Shown: positions 1 through 10,125, counted from the first letter of the stretch. The stretch: 26,411 bases of DNA from Paraglomus occultum (GCA_910592205.1 CAJVPJ010000393.1:1-26411); one strand, 5' to 3'. Numbers and translations: made by a program. Notes: generated from the sequence alone by a model not told the origin.

Positions 1-369
1 GGTTCCAGTGAAACTTATGCGATTAAGTATATGTTGAGCAAGTTTTTTTTAATGCCGGTGAAAGATGAGGGGGATCCAGACTATCGGCAAAGAGAAGAAA
101 AAGAGGAGAAATCTTCTTCCCAAGAGATGGAGAAGTCCCTTACTGAATTACAAAGTCAAACTAATACAGTTAGCATCAAACAAGTCGATGAATTGATTAA
201 ACTTTTTCGGCATAAGATTAGTGATAATAAAGAAAAACAAACTAATTTTATTCAGGAATTGGACCAATTGTTAGTTAAGAGAGGGATTGAAGGGACTACT
301 CAGGCGGGTAATTTTAAGGCAAGATTGAGTTTTTTAACTCCCGTTGATTATCAGTATTTATACAACTGA
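1..369 (+). CDS. C-terminal part of an ERF-like single-strand annealing protein (5' end outside window)
   Basis: The frame is open from base 1 to a TAA at 367-369, so the true start lies upstream. The first residues, G-S-x-E-T-Y-A-I-K-Y-x-L, followed by a hydrophobic stretch and V-K-D-E-G-D-P-D, resemble the G-S-A-x-T-Y-x-R-R-Y-A-L ... D-D-D-x-D pattern that closes the conserved domain of ERF-family phage recombination proteins (Rad52-like annealing of single-stranded DNA). The rest is a charged helical tail of about 90 residues ending in LTPVDYQYLYN, with no domain I recognise. The resemblance rests on about 25 residues and could be chance. A recombinase would fit the nearby polymerase, methyltransferase and ATPases. 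There is no TGA codon in this piece. Confidence 0.45.
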   Translation, partial: GSSETYAIKYMLSKFFLMPVKDEGDPDYRQREEKEEKSSSQEMEKSLTELQSQTNTVSIKQVDELIKLFRHKISDNKEKQTNFIQELDQLLVKRGIEGTTQAGNFKARLSFLTPVDYQYLYN

Positions 370-402
370 CTTTTAAAACTTCCAGAAAATAAGTAAAAAA
401 AT

Positions 403-433
403 TGCTAAATGAGATTCAAAAAACCACTTAGCA
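403..433. terminator. Hairpin between the ERF-like gene and the first ATPase
   Basis: TGCTAAATG (403-411) pairs with CACTTAGCA (425-433) over 9 positions with one mismatch, leaving a 13-base loop. It lies in the 111-base gap before the ATPase gene. No clear T-run follows on the plus strand, so it may be a weak terminator or a leader structure. Confidence 0.35.
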
Positions 434-480
434 TCCGCACCAAATATCACCAAAAAAAGAAATAAAAAAACCAAACAATC

Positions 481-1575
481 ATGACCCGTAACACCTGATT
501 CGCCCTCATCTTCTGCATCTTTGTCCTCTGCATCGCCCTCTGAAAATTCTGAGCCTGACTAGTCTGAAAAATATTAAGACTGCGTAAAAAAGAACAAGTC
601 TTTGACCTTTTATCAAAACATCGCTTTATTGAAATAACCGGACCATCTGGCAAAGGCAAATCCTGATTTTTGTCCCATTTATTCAAACATTTACAGGGAG
701 TTAAATTTACTAATTTTCCCACTCCTCAATCTACTTACACGCTCAGTAAAGAAACTTTGGAAATTCATATCAGTGGCAAATGAGGTGCCCCTCACAAGTT
801 CTATTACTTCCTCGATGACTTAGACACCTTCCAAAAATGAAGCCACCAAGAATTTGGCGAAAATGGTTATTCAGCACTTCAAGACTACATTTCACACACG
901 GGAAAATTAGGCGGCACTTTTATTTGAACTAATAACGGCAGCATCACTAATTCAGTCTTCCAAACTAACAAAAATAAGACCTGAAAAGTCTTAACTTACA
1001 TCTCCTTTATGGATAAATCTCTCCTCTTCGTCCAGGCTAATGACAGTTGATACAATATCCTTCCTACTATTATCCCCATTGACAATAAGGAAATCCAATC
1101 TTTTTACGACCCGCATTGAAATATCCCTAAGGATTACCAAGCCAACTGGCTGAAATATATCTTTGAAGAAAAGTTAAAAGCGGAGGAGGCCGGAGAAATT
1201 TTGCGAGTGATTGAAGAAAGTGGTATGGAAACTAATGAGGAAGAATGAATCAAAAAAATAAAATTTAACCGCAATCTTTTACTGCAATATTTAGAAGCAA
1301 GAAAAAAGGAAGAGAAAATAGTTCGCAAGAAATCAGCCCGCATTAAGGATATTAAGACTAATTTAAAAAAATATGGATTAAGTGATAAAAAAATAACTAC
1401 GGAAGACTTAACCAAATGGGACAAGGAGGAAAAGCGGAAGAGAAAAGGCAAAGAAGTCAAACTGTCAACTGAAGAACTAGAAATAGATTTGGATCAGAAA
1501 AATCAAGAACCTAATTTAGAAAATGAAGACACCAAACCAATTAATAAAAGAGCAATCAAAAAAAAGAAAAAGTAA
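481..1575 (+). CDS. Membrane-anchored P-loop ATPase (first of a tandem pair)
   Basis: This 364-residue protein reads through about a dozen in-frame TGA (Trp) codons. A Trp-rich transmembrane segment lies at residues ~5-31. A Walker A motif G-P-S-G-K-G-K-S follows about 25 residues later, and a Walker B-like stretch Y-Y-F-L-D-D-L-D near residue 113. G-G-T-F-I-W-T-N-N-G-S occupies a sensor-like position. The last ~130 residues are highly charged and helical, ending in poly-lysine. The layout (N-terminal membrane anchor, small P-loop domain, basic tail) matches the next gene, whose start overlaps it by 53 bases, so the two are probably translated together. It could be a DNA-pumping or morphogenesis ATPase of a plasmid or filamentous-virus-like element. 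I cannot assign a family securely. ATG 481 is the first ATG after an in-frame TAA at 463. Confidence 0.7.
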
Positions 1576-2389
1576 GATAAATTGGCAAGAAATCTTCCAA
1601 ACTTACAAATTCTTACTAATTATCCCACTTTTATTTCTTTTTGTCTTTTATCGTCCCCAACCTGCTGGTTTTTTGGCTAACTTATTAGATAAACTCAAAT
1701 TCCTGCTTGGAACTATTATTTGAGCTAGTTTAGGAGTTCTAGTAGGTGGTCTTTTATTAGTCCTCTTTCGCAATAAAGGACAACTAATAATTGATAATAC
1801 TCCCGAATTCTTAGATTACTGTGCTAAGTCTAATGGTCTAGTCTTTTTTGGCTCAATTGGTAGTGGTAAAACCGCTATCTTAGCCATGTTAGCCCATGAA
1901 TTACCAGGTGAGGAGAATAAATATGCTACTTTTCCTTGTAATCTGCCGTGAGCCGAAAAAAGTCAAATAGACTTCTCCCATTGTCCCAGCCAAAGATTGG
2001 GTGTTACTGAAACCATCTTTTTAGATGAGATCAACCTGCTTTTTAAGGGAAATATTGTCCAAGATGTCCGGGAAAGACAAAGATTTTTAATGCATTTTAT
2101 TGCTTTAAGTAGACATCAAGGCACCAGATTATTTGTCAACGCCCAAAGATTAGGACAAGTTAGTATTGAACAGAGAGAAGTAACTACGGCTATTTGTCAA
2201 GTCTCTTTATTACAAAAAACAGATGAGGGAATATATGTCCAGTGTGTGATTTGAGAAGCAGCGGCGTGAACCAACTCTAAAACCGAGCAAGGATTTATTA
2301 TTTTTGTGGGGAAGAAGTATTTGGATACTTATAATTCGTATTGATTAAAGAGTTTGAAATATTTGAGACCTGGACAGGGGTATATTTAG
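1523..2389 (+). CDS. Zot/pI-like (FtsK-HerA superfamily) membrane ATPase
   Basis: A 288-residue protein with two predicted membrane helices (about residues 31-44 and 67-83), then Walker A G-S-I-G-S-G-K-T and Walker B T-I-F-L-D-E-I-N-L-L. A later segment reads A-L-S-R-H-Q-G-T-R-L-F-V-N-A-Q. The R-H-x-G ... Q pattern after Walker B is characteristic of Zot/gene I assembly ATPases of filamentous phages and is similar in FtsK-HerA packaging ATPases. Those proteins use ATP to extrude or package DNA through a membrane. Four TGA codons are read as Trp. The start overlaps the preceding ATPase gene, so the two are likely partners. Downstream, after a structured leader, comes a type I membrane protein; in filamentous phages the pI and adsorption-protein genes are also neighbours. 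The exact subfamily is uncertain. Confidence 0.65.
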
Positions 2390-2464
2390 AAAAAATTAAC
2401 ACCTTGGTTTTAAAAATTATCATTAAAATTATAAATATAGTTTACAACAATCAATAATTCCTAT

Positions 2465-2615
2465 CAATCTTAAGGAACTAAATATTTCTGAATATAGCAA
2501 CAAAACTTAAATTGCCTATGACCAAAAAATAAGAAAATAGCAAATTAGAATAATTTTTAAAAAAATCAATTGCTACTTGGTTTGCTATAGTTCTTAAAGG
2601 CAAAGTAGCGATTGT
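2465..2615 (+). promoter_or_regulatory. Structured noncoding leader upstream of the receptor-like gene
   Basis: The 245-base gap 2390-2634 has no convincing ORF but contains several nested complementary segments. CAATTGCTACTT (2567-2578) pairs with AAGTAGCGATTG (2603-2614) over 12 positions, one of them G-T. ATAGCAAA (2537-2544) is complementary to TTTGCTAT (2581-2588), which lies inside the loop of that hairpin, so a pseudoknot or alternative fold is possible. TTAAGGAACTA (2470-2480) is complementary, apart from one bulged G, to TAGTTCTTAA (2588-2597). The structure ends 20 bases before the ATG at 2635, so it could control translation or be a replication-related structure. No known riboswitch is recognised. 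Confidence 0.5.
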
Positions 2616-2634
2616 AAAAATTAACAACAAATAT

Positions 2635-3831
2635 ATGAAATTAAATTTACCTACTAATTGGACTAAATCTAAGATGATGAGTTTGTTTTTACTGACTTTG
2701 GCTGGTGTGAAAAGAGCGAAAGCGGGAGAAAGTTTTAGGGGATGTATTGATCATTCTAAATCTGGTGATGATATCTTTTATGATAATTTGTCCAAATATT
2801 TCAGCAATGGTAATAATGCAAATGAATGAACAGACCTTTATTGCACTAGAGATGGATGCAGAACTTGAGATAATTCATGTAACGGTAACGATATTCCGAG
2901 ATTTAATTGAATTTATCATTGCAAAAAATTTTTTGAACAAGGAACATTTTGCCATGATGGATATTGCGGGGGATTTGTTGGCGATGCACAAATTACTAGC
3001 GAAAAAAATAATACCGTAGGAAACTGCACATACTTTAATATTGATGAGGTGAGGAATGAAGTAAATAATTCTGTTTCTAATAATCAAATCGATAAATGTT
3101 CTAATGATTGTGCTGTTTGAAATTGTAAAAAAGATAGTAATAATACTTCCTGTAAATATATCTCATATGGTTTAGTATGTAATTGAGATAGTGGTGGTTG
3201 AATATGTTTTGGAAATTTCAACGCTAATAATGAATCAACTTGTTTGCTACAATGACCTGCATCTCCTCCTTTGTCTGAATTAGCTTCTTCCACTATTCCC
3301 AAACCAAATCCTGTTCCTATTGTTGCAGTAATTATTTTAGCTATTGTGGGGATTGTTTTCATTTTGGGAGCGATTTACTTTATCTATCGAAATCATCAAA
3401 TTAATAAAGTTATTAATGAGCTTAATGAAAAAAAAAAGCGGTTATTAAATTTACAAAATGATGAAAATAAATCACCGGAGGAAAAAAGGCAAGAATTGAT
3501 AAAAAATAAATTTATTGGTGAAGATGAAGAAAAAAATAATATTAACAATCAAGGCATTGACAAAATAATCAACAAGAAAGTTAAAGAAATTGACAAAATA
3601 ATCAACAAAAAAATTATCAATATAACATTATGTAATTTGTGTGGTAAAATAAAAAATAATACTCGCGGAGATACCAGTTATGAAAATATTAGAGAAAGTA
3701 TGGTAGATGCAAAAGGAAATAGTGTAGGTAAATTTTCCCCTCAAAATAACTCTAGCGATAACCATTCAGAAGAAGTTGGTGCAGAAAATAATATCGCCTG
3801 CCGGACACTTCATGTTACTGATAAACTATAA
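2635..3831 (+). CDS. Receptor-like type I membrane protein with Cys-rich ectodomain
   Basis: A 398-residue protein read through eight TGA (Trp) codons. Residues 1-30 look like a signal peptide (basic start, M-M-S-L-F-L-L-T-L-A-G core, A-K-A before the cut). Residues 31-226 form an extracellular domain with about 15 cysteines and several Trp next to Cys. Residues 227-251 are a single membrane helix, and 252-398 a charged cytoplasmic tail with a coiled-coil start, a C-N-L-C-G pair and Asn-rich linkers. The tail carries at residues 351-369 a motif (I-x-x-S-M-V ... V-x-x-F-x-P) repeated twice in the adjacent kinase. That link suggests a receptor whose tail recruits the kinase encoded 33 bases downstream. 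An adsorption protein of a filamentous element is the main alternative, because Zot-like ATPases lie upstream. The ectodomain family is not recognised. Confidence 0.65.
3685..3741 (+). other. SMV motif copy A (receptor tail)
   Basis: This encodes residues 351-369 of the receptor-like protein. The anchors are I352, S355-M356-V357, V364, F367 and P369, with the same spacing as two copies in the following kinase gene. Confidence 0.7.
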
Positions 3832-3864
3832 AGGAATTAACAATCAAATTATTAACAAAGCTTT

Positions 3865-5745
<1,881 letters not shown>

Positions 5746-5747
5746 AA

Positions 5748-5797
5748 AAAGGAACTCCTGCCTCCTTTATCTAATAAATTTTAGAACTTATTAGATA
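5748..5797. terminator. Bidirectional terminator between convergent kinase and methyltransferase genes
   Basis: A perfect 10-base inverted repeat, TATCTAATAA (5768-5777) and TTATTAGATA (5788-5797), has a 10-base loop. It is preceded by a second small hairpin, AAAGGA (5748-5753) with TCCTTT (5763-5768). It fills the 54 bases between the two convergent stop codons. Confidence 0.6.
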
Positions 5798-5799
5798 AT

Positions 5800-6487
5800 C
5801 TACTTCTTCCCCATAAACTCCCCTATCTCTTCACAAGTCAAATCACACCCTAAATAATTCCTTTTTAATTCTTGACAAACATCCAGCACGATAAAAGAAC
5901 CCGCACAAGGATCAACTACTAAATCCCCTTCCTGAGTGGTAGCCAAAATTAAGGTTCTGATCAACTCCTTTGGCTTCTGATGCGGATGCTTCCTTTGACT
6001 AGTTGGTAAACTATTTTCTTCTCATACAGTTCCAAAACTCCGGTTAGTAAACTTTTTGCCAGTAGTGGGATATTTTTGGAGTAAAAAACAGAATTCAGCA
6101 TTTGAACGGAGCCAAGTTCCTAATCCAAGAGTATTTTTCTTATACCACACTAAACAATCCACTATTTTCAAACTAGGAGCCTTAATCATCCAGGCGGCAA
6201 TCCGATCACTACCTAACAAGCCTTTATTAATTCAGAGTAAGCAAAAGGACGAGGGCTTTAATATTCTCCCCACTTGCTCAATTATCCGCATAATTTGGTA
6301 ATTAGATTGAGGATATAAGGGATAATTAGTGTGCAAAACATTATTAACTTTTTCATACTGCGGATCGCAAAAAACTAAATCCACACTATTTTTCTCTAAA
6401 CTAGTCAATAATTCCAAGGCCTCGCCACTTTGTTTACTATTTATTAAATACTTGTTTTTTTTTTTTTTTTTTGTTAATTTGCTCCAT
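5800..6487 (-). CDS. Beta-class DNA methyltransferase (N4/N6), 5' end interrupted by an A18 tract
   Basis: An orphan site-specific methyltransferase; no restriction gene is beside it. From the N-terminus come S-V-D-L-V-F-C-D-P-Q-Y (catalytic motif IV, D-P-P-Y with Gln for the second Pro), then H-P-H-Q-K-P-x-E-L, then V-V-D-P-C-A-G-S-F (motif I, AdoMet binding). The order IV before I places it in the beta class. Target sequence unknown. The best start, ATG 6487, overlaps the protease stop by 14 bases, but an 18-base A run (6455-6472) puts it one base out of frame with the body. With 17 A the reading would join in frame. As written, translation could begin only at a non-ATG codon such as TTG 6417, just before the motif IV region, giving 205 residues. 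It may be phase-variable or a homopolymer sequencing error. Confidence 0.8.
6455..6472 (-). repeat. A18 homopolymer at the start of the methyltransferase gene
   Basis: Eighteen consecutive T on the plus strand (A on the coding strand) lie five codons after ATG 6487. Loss of one base, or gain of two, would restore one continuous frame. This is a classic slipped-strand phase-variation configuration, and also a common error site. Confidence 0.75.
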
Positions 6488-7271
6488 TTTCTTGTAAATA
6501 TTCAGTTCTTAATTTTTCCCTCTCTTTCTTAAAGTCAAAATTTCCTAATTCAATGTTTTCCATATCATTTTGATATTTCTCTCTTATTCTCTTAATTAAG
6601 GAAATTACTGCTACTCCACAATCTCATCCATTCCCTTGTTTAAAGTCATGTCTAGTTTTCAAATGATAACTAGGACTTTGTCAATTTGCTAATAAAAAAG
6701 ATAAAATTTCTTCACATAAGGGCTGAGCATAATCCCAATTAGCCCCTTGTAAAGTGTCAAAATGGTAAAAACATTTAGTTTCATAAACCAATAAACTTCA
6801 ATGGAAGTCCGGGTTATTGACTGGGATAAAGACTAACTCTTTACTATTGTCGTTTATCTCATTCAGCAATTCAGTAAAGGCTAAGTGAGCTTTAGCTTCG
6901 ACTTTACCATTGGTTTGTGAGAGTTTAGAAAAACTCTCTTGAATGTAATTATCTTGCTTAGAAAATCAAGAATAATTAATTTCTTTCACGTAATGGAATT
7001 GGTGAGCAGGGAGGGTTTTAAATTGCTCATTCTTTGCTAATTTATCCGTGGCTCAGCCTATTTCTTTATCAGTTAGTCATCTTTGAGGACTAAATCATTC
7101 TTTGTTTTTTTCTGATGCTGATTCTTTTTTTGATTGTTCCTTTTGTTCTTCTCAACTAGTAGTCTCTTCGGTTTGTTTTTTATTTTCTACTGCTGATTGA
7201 GGAGTAAAAAAGAAAATAGCAGCGAACAACAACAAAGTCATGATTAAGAGTAAAAACAAAGTTCCTAACAT
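6474..7271 (-). CDS. Membrane-anchored Ulp1-like (C48) cysteine protease
   Basis: A 265-residue protein read through several TGA (Trp) codons. Residues 2-22 are an uncleaved-looking signal anchor. A charged linker (26-58) follows, then a Ulp1/SENP-type catalytic domain. The triad is visible as H157 (F-H-W-S-L-L-V), D172 (H-F-D-T-L) and C218 (W-D-C-G-V), with the oxyanion-hole Gln Q212 before the Cys. The family cleaves SUMO or related ubiquitin-like modifiers; bacteria use it mainly as an effector against eukaryotic hosts. The anchor suggests that the catalytic domain faces outward, towards host cytoplasm if the bacterium lives free in the fungal cell. It is part of the minus operon, 2 bases after the preceding gene and overlapping the methyltransferase start. 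SUMO-protease-like genes are known from fungal MRE genomes. Confidence 0.85.
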
Positions 7272-7273
7272 AA

Positions 7274-7750
7274 TTATTTCGTAATTTCCTCTTTAATAGC
7301 TCGGATTACTAATCAGGCTAACAGTAAAATCAGGATTATTCCTAATCCTTTTAGTCAAGTTTTGTTATTGCCGTATCAGTCAATCCACTTGGTTCCTTCT
7401 TCTAGTTTCTCGGCTTTGTCACTTAAATTATTCCAGTCAATTTTTGGAGTTGGAGTAGGTTTTTTATTAGGAAGTGAGGTTTGGACTTTCTGCCTCCATT
7501 TTTGGAACTTGGCTTGTAAATTAGTGAGATCGGTTTTTTTTAAAAAGACAGCTGGATAATCATCGGATCAGTTAGTAAGAAATTCCTCGGTTTTGGTTAA
7601 AGTTTCTTTCTCATTAGGACTTAGTTCTTGCGGAAGGGGAGATTCCATGAGTCTTTTGGTATTGCCGATAAAAGAACGATAATCTTTTTTGATTTTGTCA
7701 GTCTTGTGGAAAAAAGCGGCTAATTCTTGGAGGATTTCTTTGCTAGTCAT
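7274..7750 (-). CDS. Tail-anchored protein of unknown function
   Basis: A 158-residue protein, helical and charged over residues 1-120, then a Pro-rich linker (P-T-P-T-P-K) and a C-terminal membrane helix starting near residue 133 and flanked by TGA-encoded Trp. A short basic/acidic tail ends the protein. No domain is recognised. It starts 3 bases after the LRR protein's stop and ends 2 bases before the protease start, so it belongs to the same transcript. Single C-terminal anchors recur in this operon, which suggests membrane-surface assembly. Confidence 0.75.
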
Positions 7751-7753
7751 ATT

Positions 7754-9196
7754 TTATTCTTGGGTTTGGTTATATAGTCAGCCTACTACTGCGATTACTA
7801 AAATAATTCCTAAGGTGTAAAAAAGAGGGGTTTTAATCGTTTTCCAAAAAGAAGTCTCGGTAGTTTCTTTAACTTGGACTGATTTTTTACTTAACTCTTT
7901 TATTTTTTGACTTAATTGTTCTTCTTTAAGTTTAGTTTGATTTAGTTCTTGTTTTAGGCGATTGATTTCTGATTGGGATTTAGTTTTCTCAGTTTGGTTC
8001 TTTTTCTTTTCTTCCGCTAGTTCTTTTTTTAGTCTGGTTAATTCAGAAGAATTTCCTTTGCTTTCTAGTTCCTTAATTTTGGCTTCTAATTGCTGAATTT
8101 TAGTTTGAGAAGTAAGTAAATTAGTTTCTAATTGCTTTATTTTTGCTTGGGCCTGGTCTAGTTCTAGTTGAAGGTCGTTTTTTTCTTGCTCTAACTGAGA
8201 TAATTGCTCTGTTTTTTGAGCAATAAGGTCTTGACACTTTTTTAAGTTTTCTTCACTGTTTCTTAATAATTGTTGGTAATTAGTAATCTGGGTTTGTTGT
8301 TGATTTAGTTTATCGCCTTGTTCACGAATTAAATTCCCTCTTACTTCCGCTTCTAGTTGCGTAGTTTTTTCTTTTTGTTCACTTTCGCTGAGTTGCTGAG
8401 TTAAATTTTCTACTTGTTGGGTAAGGAGACCACTTGAGACTGCTAGAGCAGTCAGTTGGTTTTCTAAGTCAGTAGATTTAGTTTGTTCAGTAGTTAGTTT
8501 TTGTTCTAAGTTTTGTCTTTGCTGTTCTTTTTTAGATAGTTCATTTTTAATTTGGTCTAATTGCTGTTGCAAATTAGCCAGAGTATTTTCTGATTCAGTT
8601 AGTTTAGTTTCTAATTCTGCTTTTTGTTGTTTGATTTGGTTTAATTCCGTGGTTAATTCCTCTTCTTTTTGTTGGGCTTGAGTTTCTAATCTTTCTTTAA
8701 GTTCTTTTCAAGATTGGAGTTCGGCTTCTAAATCAGTGATTTTGACGTCCTTATCTCTGATTTGTAAAGCGGCTAATTCTCTTTCTTTAGTTTGGATTTT
8801 TTGGATGAGGGTTTGGAGAGGAGGTTGTAAAATATCGTTTCTTTCGCACGACAAATAAAATAATTTAGGGAATTTGCTGACATCTAAGGAAGATAATTCG
8901 TTGTCGTTAAGATAAAGATAAGTTAGATTAGGTAAATCATCGGTAATAAATTCTTTTGTTCGGCAATACGAAATGGTAATTCTTTCTAATTGTGGGCAAT
9001 TTCTTATTTTACACTTCGAAATACAACAACAGTCAGTGTGGCATCCATAAATTATTATTTTTTTTAAATTAGGGAAGTCAGTAATTATTAAATCACTTCC
9101 GGTGCATTTGACTTCAAGTGATGTAGTGAGTTTTAAAGACCGAACCCCTTCCTTATTTTGATAAGTTTTATCTAGTCATTCTTGTGTTGTTACCAT
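7754..9196 (-). CDS. LRR / long coiled-coil / C-terminal TM protein
   Basis: A 480-residue protein. Residues ~18-125 show leucine-rich-repeat-like units (for example L-P-N-L-T-Y-L-Y-L-N-D-N-E-L and F-P-K-L-F-Y-L) with a Cys cluster around 52-67. Residues ~128-445 are an almost uninterrupted coiled coil rich in Gln, Glu, Lys and Leu, comparable to SMC- or tether-like rods. Residues ~459-473 are a membrane helix followed by eight residues. The arrangement is a rod anchored at its C-terminus that projects an LRR head. The side of the membrane cannot be decided because there is no signal peptide. ATG 9196 starts 1 base after the preceding stop and directly follows an (AG)13 tract that can fuse it to the upstream gene if the repeat number changes. 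LRR proteins with this layout usually bind protein partners. Confidence 0.8.
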
Positions 9197-9197
9197 A

Positions 9198-9455
9198 TTA
9201 TTTTGCTCTCTCTCTCTCTCTCTCTCTCTCTTGGTCTACTTCTTGTTTTCACTTTTGCATTATTTGGTGACATTTGTCATAAGTAGGATAAGAAAATCAA
9301 TAGTAGTCATTTGTTCTTTCTAAAAAAGCATCTAATCCTCCAACATTATTGGGGTCTTCTATTTGTTCAAACATGGTGGGTCAATATTCTCCTTCTTCTC
9401 GTTTTTTATCCGCATTTAGTCAATTCTTAAAATCTTCTAAATTGTATTTGGTCAT
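9198..9455 (-). CDS. Small acidic protein ending in (Glu-Arg) repeat
   Basis: An 85-residue protein rich in aromatic and acidic residues, using TGA for Trp four times. The C-terminus is encoded by the (AG)13 tract and reads as alternating Glu-Arg before A-K-stop. No known domain. One extra AG unit would shift the frame so that this gene reads without a stop into the LRR/coiled-coil gene. The start ATG 9455 lies 23 bases from the divergent ATG of the DUF4160 gene. Confidence 0.65.
9206..9231. repeat. (CT)13 / (AG)13 dinucleotide microsatellite
   Basis: Thirteen uninterrupted units spanning the 3' end of one minus-strand gene, 9 bases before the ATG of the next. In this position slippage changes the reading frame of the first gene. 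The AG-rich strand may also act as a ribosome-binding region for the second. Confidence 0.9.
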
Positions 9456-9478
9456 AAAAAGTTAAAATATTATTAAAG

Positions 9479-9745
9479 ATGCCTAAGATTTATGAAGAAG
9501 CCGGTTTAGTGTTCAAGTTTTACTCCTCCGATCTAGATGAGCCTCCTCATGTTCACGTCGAATATAAAGAAGGCGGAACCATGAAAGTCTGATTAGCCGA
9601 ACCTGAACTCGAAACAGCTTGAATCAAAGCGGGTATGCCTCGGCATAAGCAAACCGAGGATTACCGAATAATTGCTGAGTACAGAAAAACATTTTTAAAT
9701 AATTGATATGAATTTAAGAAAACAGGAAAAATTGGTAAAAAATAA
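9479..9745 (+). CDS. DUF4160-family protein (toxin-antitoxin-type pair)
   Basis: An 88-residue protein starting M-P-K-I-Y, with H-V-H-V-E-Y after P-P, then a Trp-Leu-Ala-containing strand, A-G-M-P-R and a C-terminal N-N-W. This is the usual DUF4160 (PF13711) pattern and length. These small proteins are typically encoded next to DUF2442 proteins and are thought to form toxin-antitoxin-like or stress-linked pairs; the biochemical role is not settled. It overlaps the following DUF2442 gene by 38 bases. The pair is on the plus strand inside an otherwise minus-strand operon, so it was probably inserted as a unit. Confidence 0.8.
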
Positions 9746-10010
9746 TCAACCGATAATGTATCCTGCTGAGAAAGTGGAAACTTATCCTTTAATAGTCGGA
9801 GTAGAATGCACTAAAGAGGAAATTACGGCCTTTTTGGAAGATGGTCGCAAAGTAAGTATTCCTACTGCTTGATATCCACGTACTCGCCAGGCTACTTTAA
9901 AACAATTAAAGAACTTTCGTATTACTTCGGATAAGTATGGTATTCACTGGCCTGAATTGGATGAGGATCTTAGTGTTCGTGCTTTTTTCAAAGGGCCTAG
10001 TAATCACTAA
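9708..10010 (+). CDS. DUF2442-family partner protein
   Basis: A 100-residue protein with E-x-Y-P-L-I-V-G-V-E-C, then F-L-E-D-G-R-K-V-S-I-P, W-Y-P-R, and a C-terminal G-I-H-W-P-E-L-D-E-D-L-S-V. These are the DUF2442 (PF10387) hallmarks. It is translated from inside the end of the DUF4160 gene, which is typical for such pairs and implies coupled synthesis. A GGGAG/CTCCC hairpin follows the stop. Confidence 0.8.
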
Positions 10011-10018
10011 TTTTTTAA

Positions 10019-10037
10019 GGGAGATTAGCAAACTCCC
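10019..10037 (+). terminator. GGGAG-loop-CTCCC hairpin after the DUF2442 gene
   Basis: GGGAG (10019-10023) and CTCCC (10033-10037) enclose a 9-base loop, 8 bases after the stop. An AT-rich stretch follows. The same stem sequence with a longer loop ends the plus operon at 14936-14959. Confidence 0.5.
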
Positions 10038-10125
10038 ATTAATTATACCCATAATAAGGAGAGGCAATATACTCACAACATTGTCGGCATTTTTTACACC
10101 AGCTGATTATCTTGCTTTTGTTCAT

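Noticed and set aside
447-722. Minus-strand ORF of 91 codons
   Set aside because: Antisense shadow of the first P-loop ATPase gene; no motif and low-quality composition.
1134-1460. Minus-strand hydrophobic ORF opposite the ATPase tail
   Set aside because: Antisense of a Lys/Glu-rich coding stretch, which automatically yields Leu/Ser/Phe-rich translation.
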